Source: Anaerolineaceae bacterium (GTDB taxonomy: Bacteria; Chloroflexota; Anaerolineae; Anaerolineales; Anaerolineaceae). From it: 5,565 bases of DNA. Shown here piece after piece: positions 5,328-5,565 of the stretch. Made by a program: the position numbers and the translations under genes. How positions within the stretch are numbered: the stretch's first letter is position 1; the number at the start of each line of letters is the position of its first letter. The stretch lies in contig JAQVUC010000090.1 in assembly GCA_028699715.1 (NCBI GenBank), forward strand, positions 1 to 5,565, read 5' to 3'. The notes beneath the pieces are model-generated. The model saw only the letters and a list, made by a program, of their open reading frames with translations, did no database searches and was not told where the DNA came from.

Positions 5328-5565
5328 CTACCACAGTTCCTACGTCATTGAATAGATGACATACTACCATATGTCCTGGTTCAATTTCACGTGTTTGTGG
5401 AACCTCTTTCTTACAAATATCCATTACACGCGGGCAGCGGGTATGGAATTTACAGCCAGATGGTGGGTTTGCAGGGGAAGGAATGCTGCCTTCAAGAATG
5501 ATCCGTTTCATCTTATAGTTCGGATCCGGCACCGGAACCGCGCTCAAGAGAGCCTGAGTATAAGG
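5302..5565 (-). CDS. Oligopeptide/dipeptide ABC transporter ATP-binding protein (OppF/DppF type), C-terminal end only
   Basis: The window holds only the last 87 residues; the reading frame is open to the window edge at 5565, so the ATPase core (Walker A, signature, Walker B) lies outside. The visible part begins [15 protein letters not shown], the typical junction after the ATPase core, and continues through the oligopeptide transporter C-terminal domain with [17 protein letters not shown] and HMVVCHL. Four cysteines (residues 38, 44, 51 and 69 of the visible part) match the spacing of the Cys motif that binds a [4Fe-4S] cluster in some structurally studied OppD/DppD-type subunits; a cluster here is inference. 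The protein would energise peptide import at the cytoplasmic face of the membrane. OppF/DppF rather than OppD/DppD is a judgement from the wording of the tail. Any internal start codon within this region is not the real start. Confidence 0.92.
   Translation of the reverse strand, partial: PYTQALLSAVPVPDPNYKMKRIILEGSIPSPANPPSGCKFHTRCPRVMDICKKEVPQTREIEPGHMVVCHLFNDVGTVVDANSEKAI

Noticed and set aside
5302..5547. An 81-residue protein starting at TTG 5547
   Set aside because: The frame stays open to the window edge and the preceding codons (PYTQAL) are part of the conserved transporter sequence, so the TTG is an internal Leu codon.

Overview
The window looks like ordinary chromosomal DNA from a bacterium with mid-range GC content. 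The proteins have a Chloroflexota, Anaerolineae-like flavour: a Zn-finger RecO with a GDPGAWPVS-type tail, a YADMP variant in GlmU, and an OppF/DppF-type transporter end. This placement is an impression from reading the proteins, not the result of a search. Every supported gene lies on the minus strand, so the window reads from high to low coordinates. No mobile element, CRISPR array, toxin-antitoxin pair or phage gene is visible.

Reading in the direction of transcription, the window opens (5565-5302) with the C-terminal end of an oligopeptide/dipeptide ABC transporter ATPase. A 94-residue single-span membrane protein of unknown function (5327-5043) overlaps it by 26 nt. A strong intrinsic terminator (5033-5008) closes this unit. 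Next is a 314-residue lipoprotein of unknown family (4927-3983), whose stop codon lies inside an inverted repeat.

A near-consensus sigma-70-type promoter (3911-3883) then drives tRNA-Gln(UUG) (3868-3798). No convincing terminator or second promoter is seen in the 105 nt after the tRNA, so the tRNA promoter probably also feeds the genes that follow. These are glmU (3692-2337), a CBS/HlyC-CorC-type membrane protein (2335-1052), cdd (1071-661) and recO (644 to beyond base 1). They are packed with a 1-nt gap, a 20-nt overlap and a 16-nt gap, as in one operon.

The four genes of this operon serve different processes: UDP-GlcNAc synthesis for the cell envelope, an ion-transport-like or regulatory membrane protein, pyrimidine salvage, and recombinational repair. 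The CorC-like/cdd/recO order resembles part of the conserved ybeZ-ybeY-(ybeX)-dgkA-cdd-era-recO neighbourhood, but era is absent from its usual place between cdd and recO.

The points most worth a second look are: a divergent DUF21 membrane domain in the CorC-like protein; a U1-G72 end pair and a C27/U43 mismatch in tRNA-Gln; a CxxxH in place of the second CxxC pair of the RecO zinc finger; and 11-nt direct repeats flanking the tRNA cassette. I found no evidence of a new biological system.
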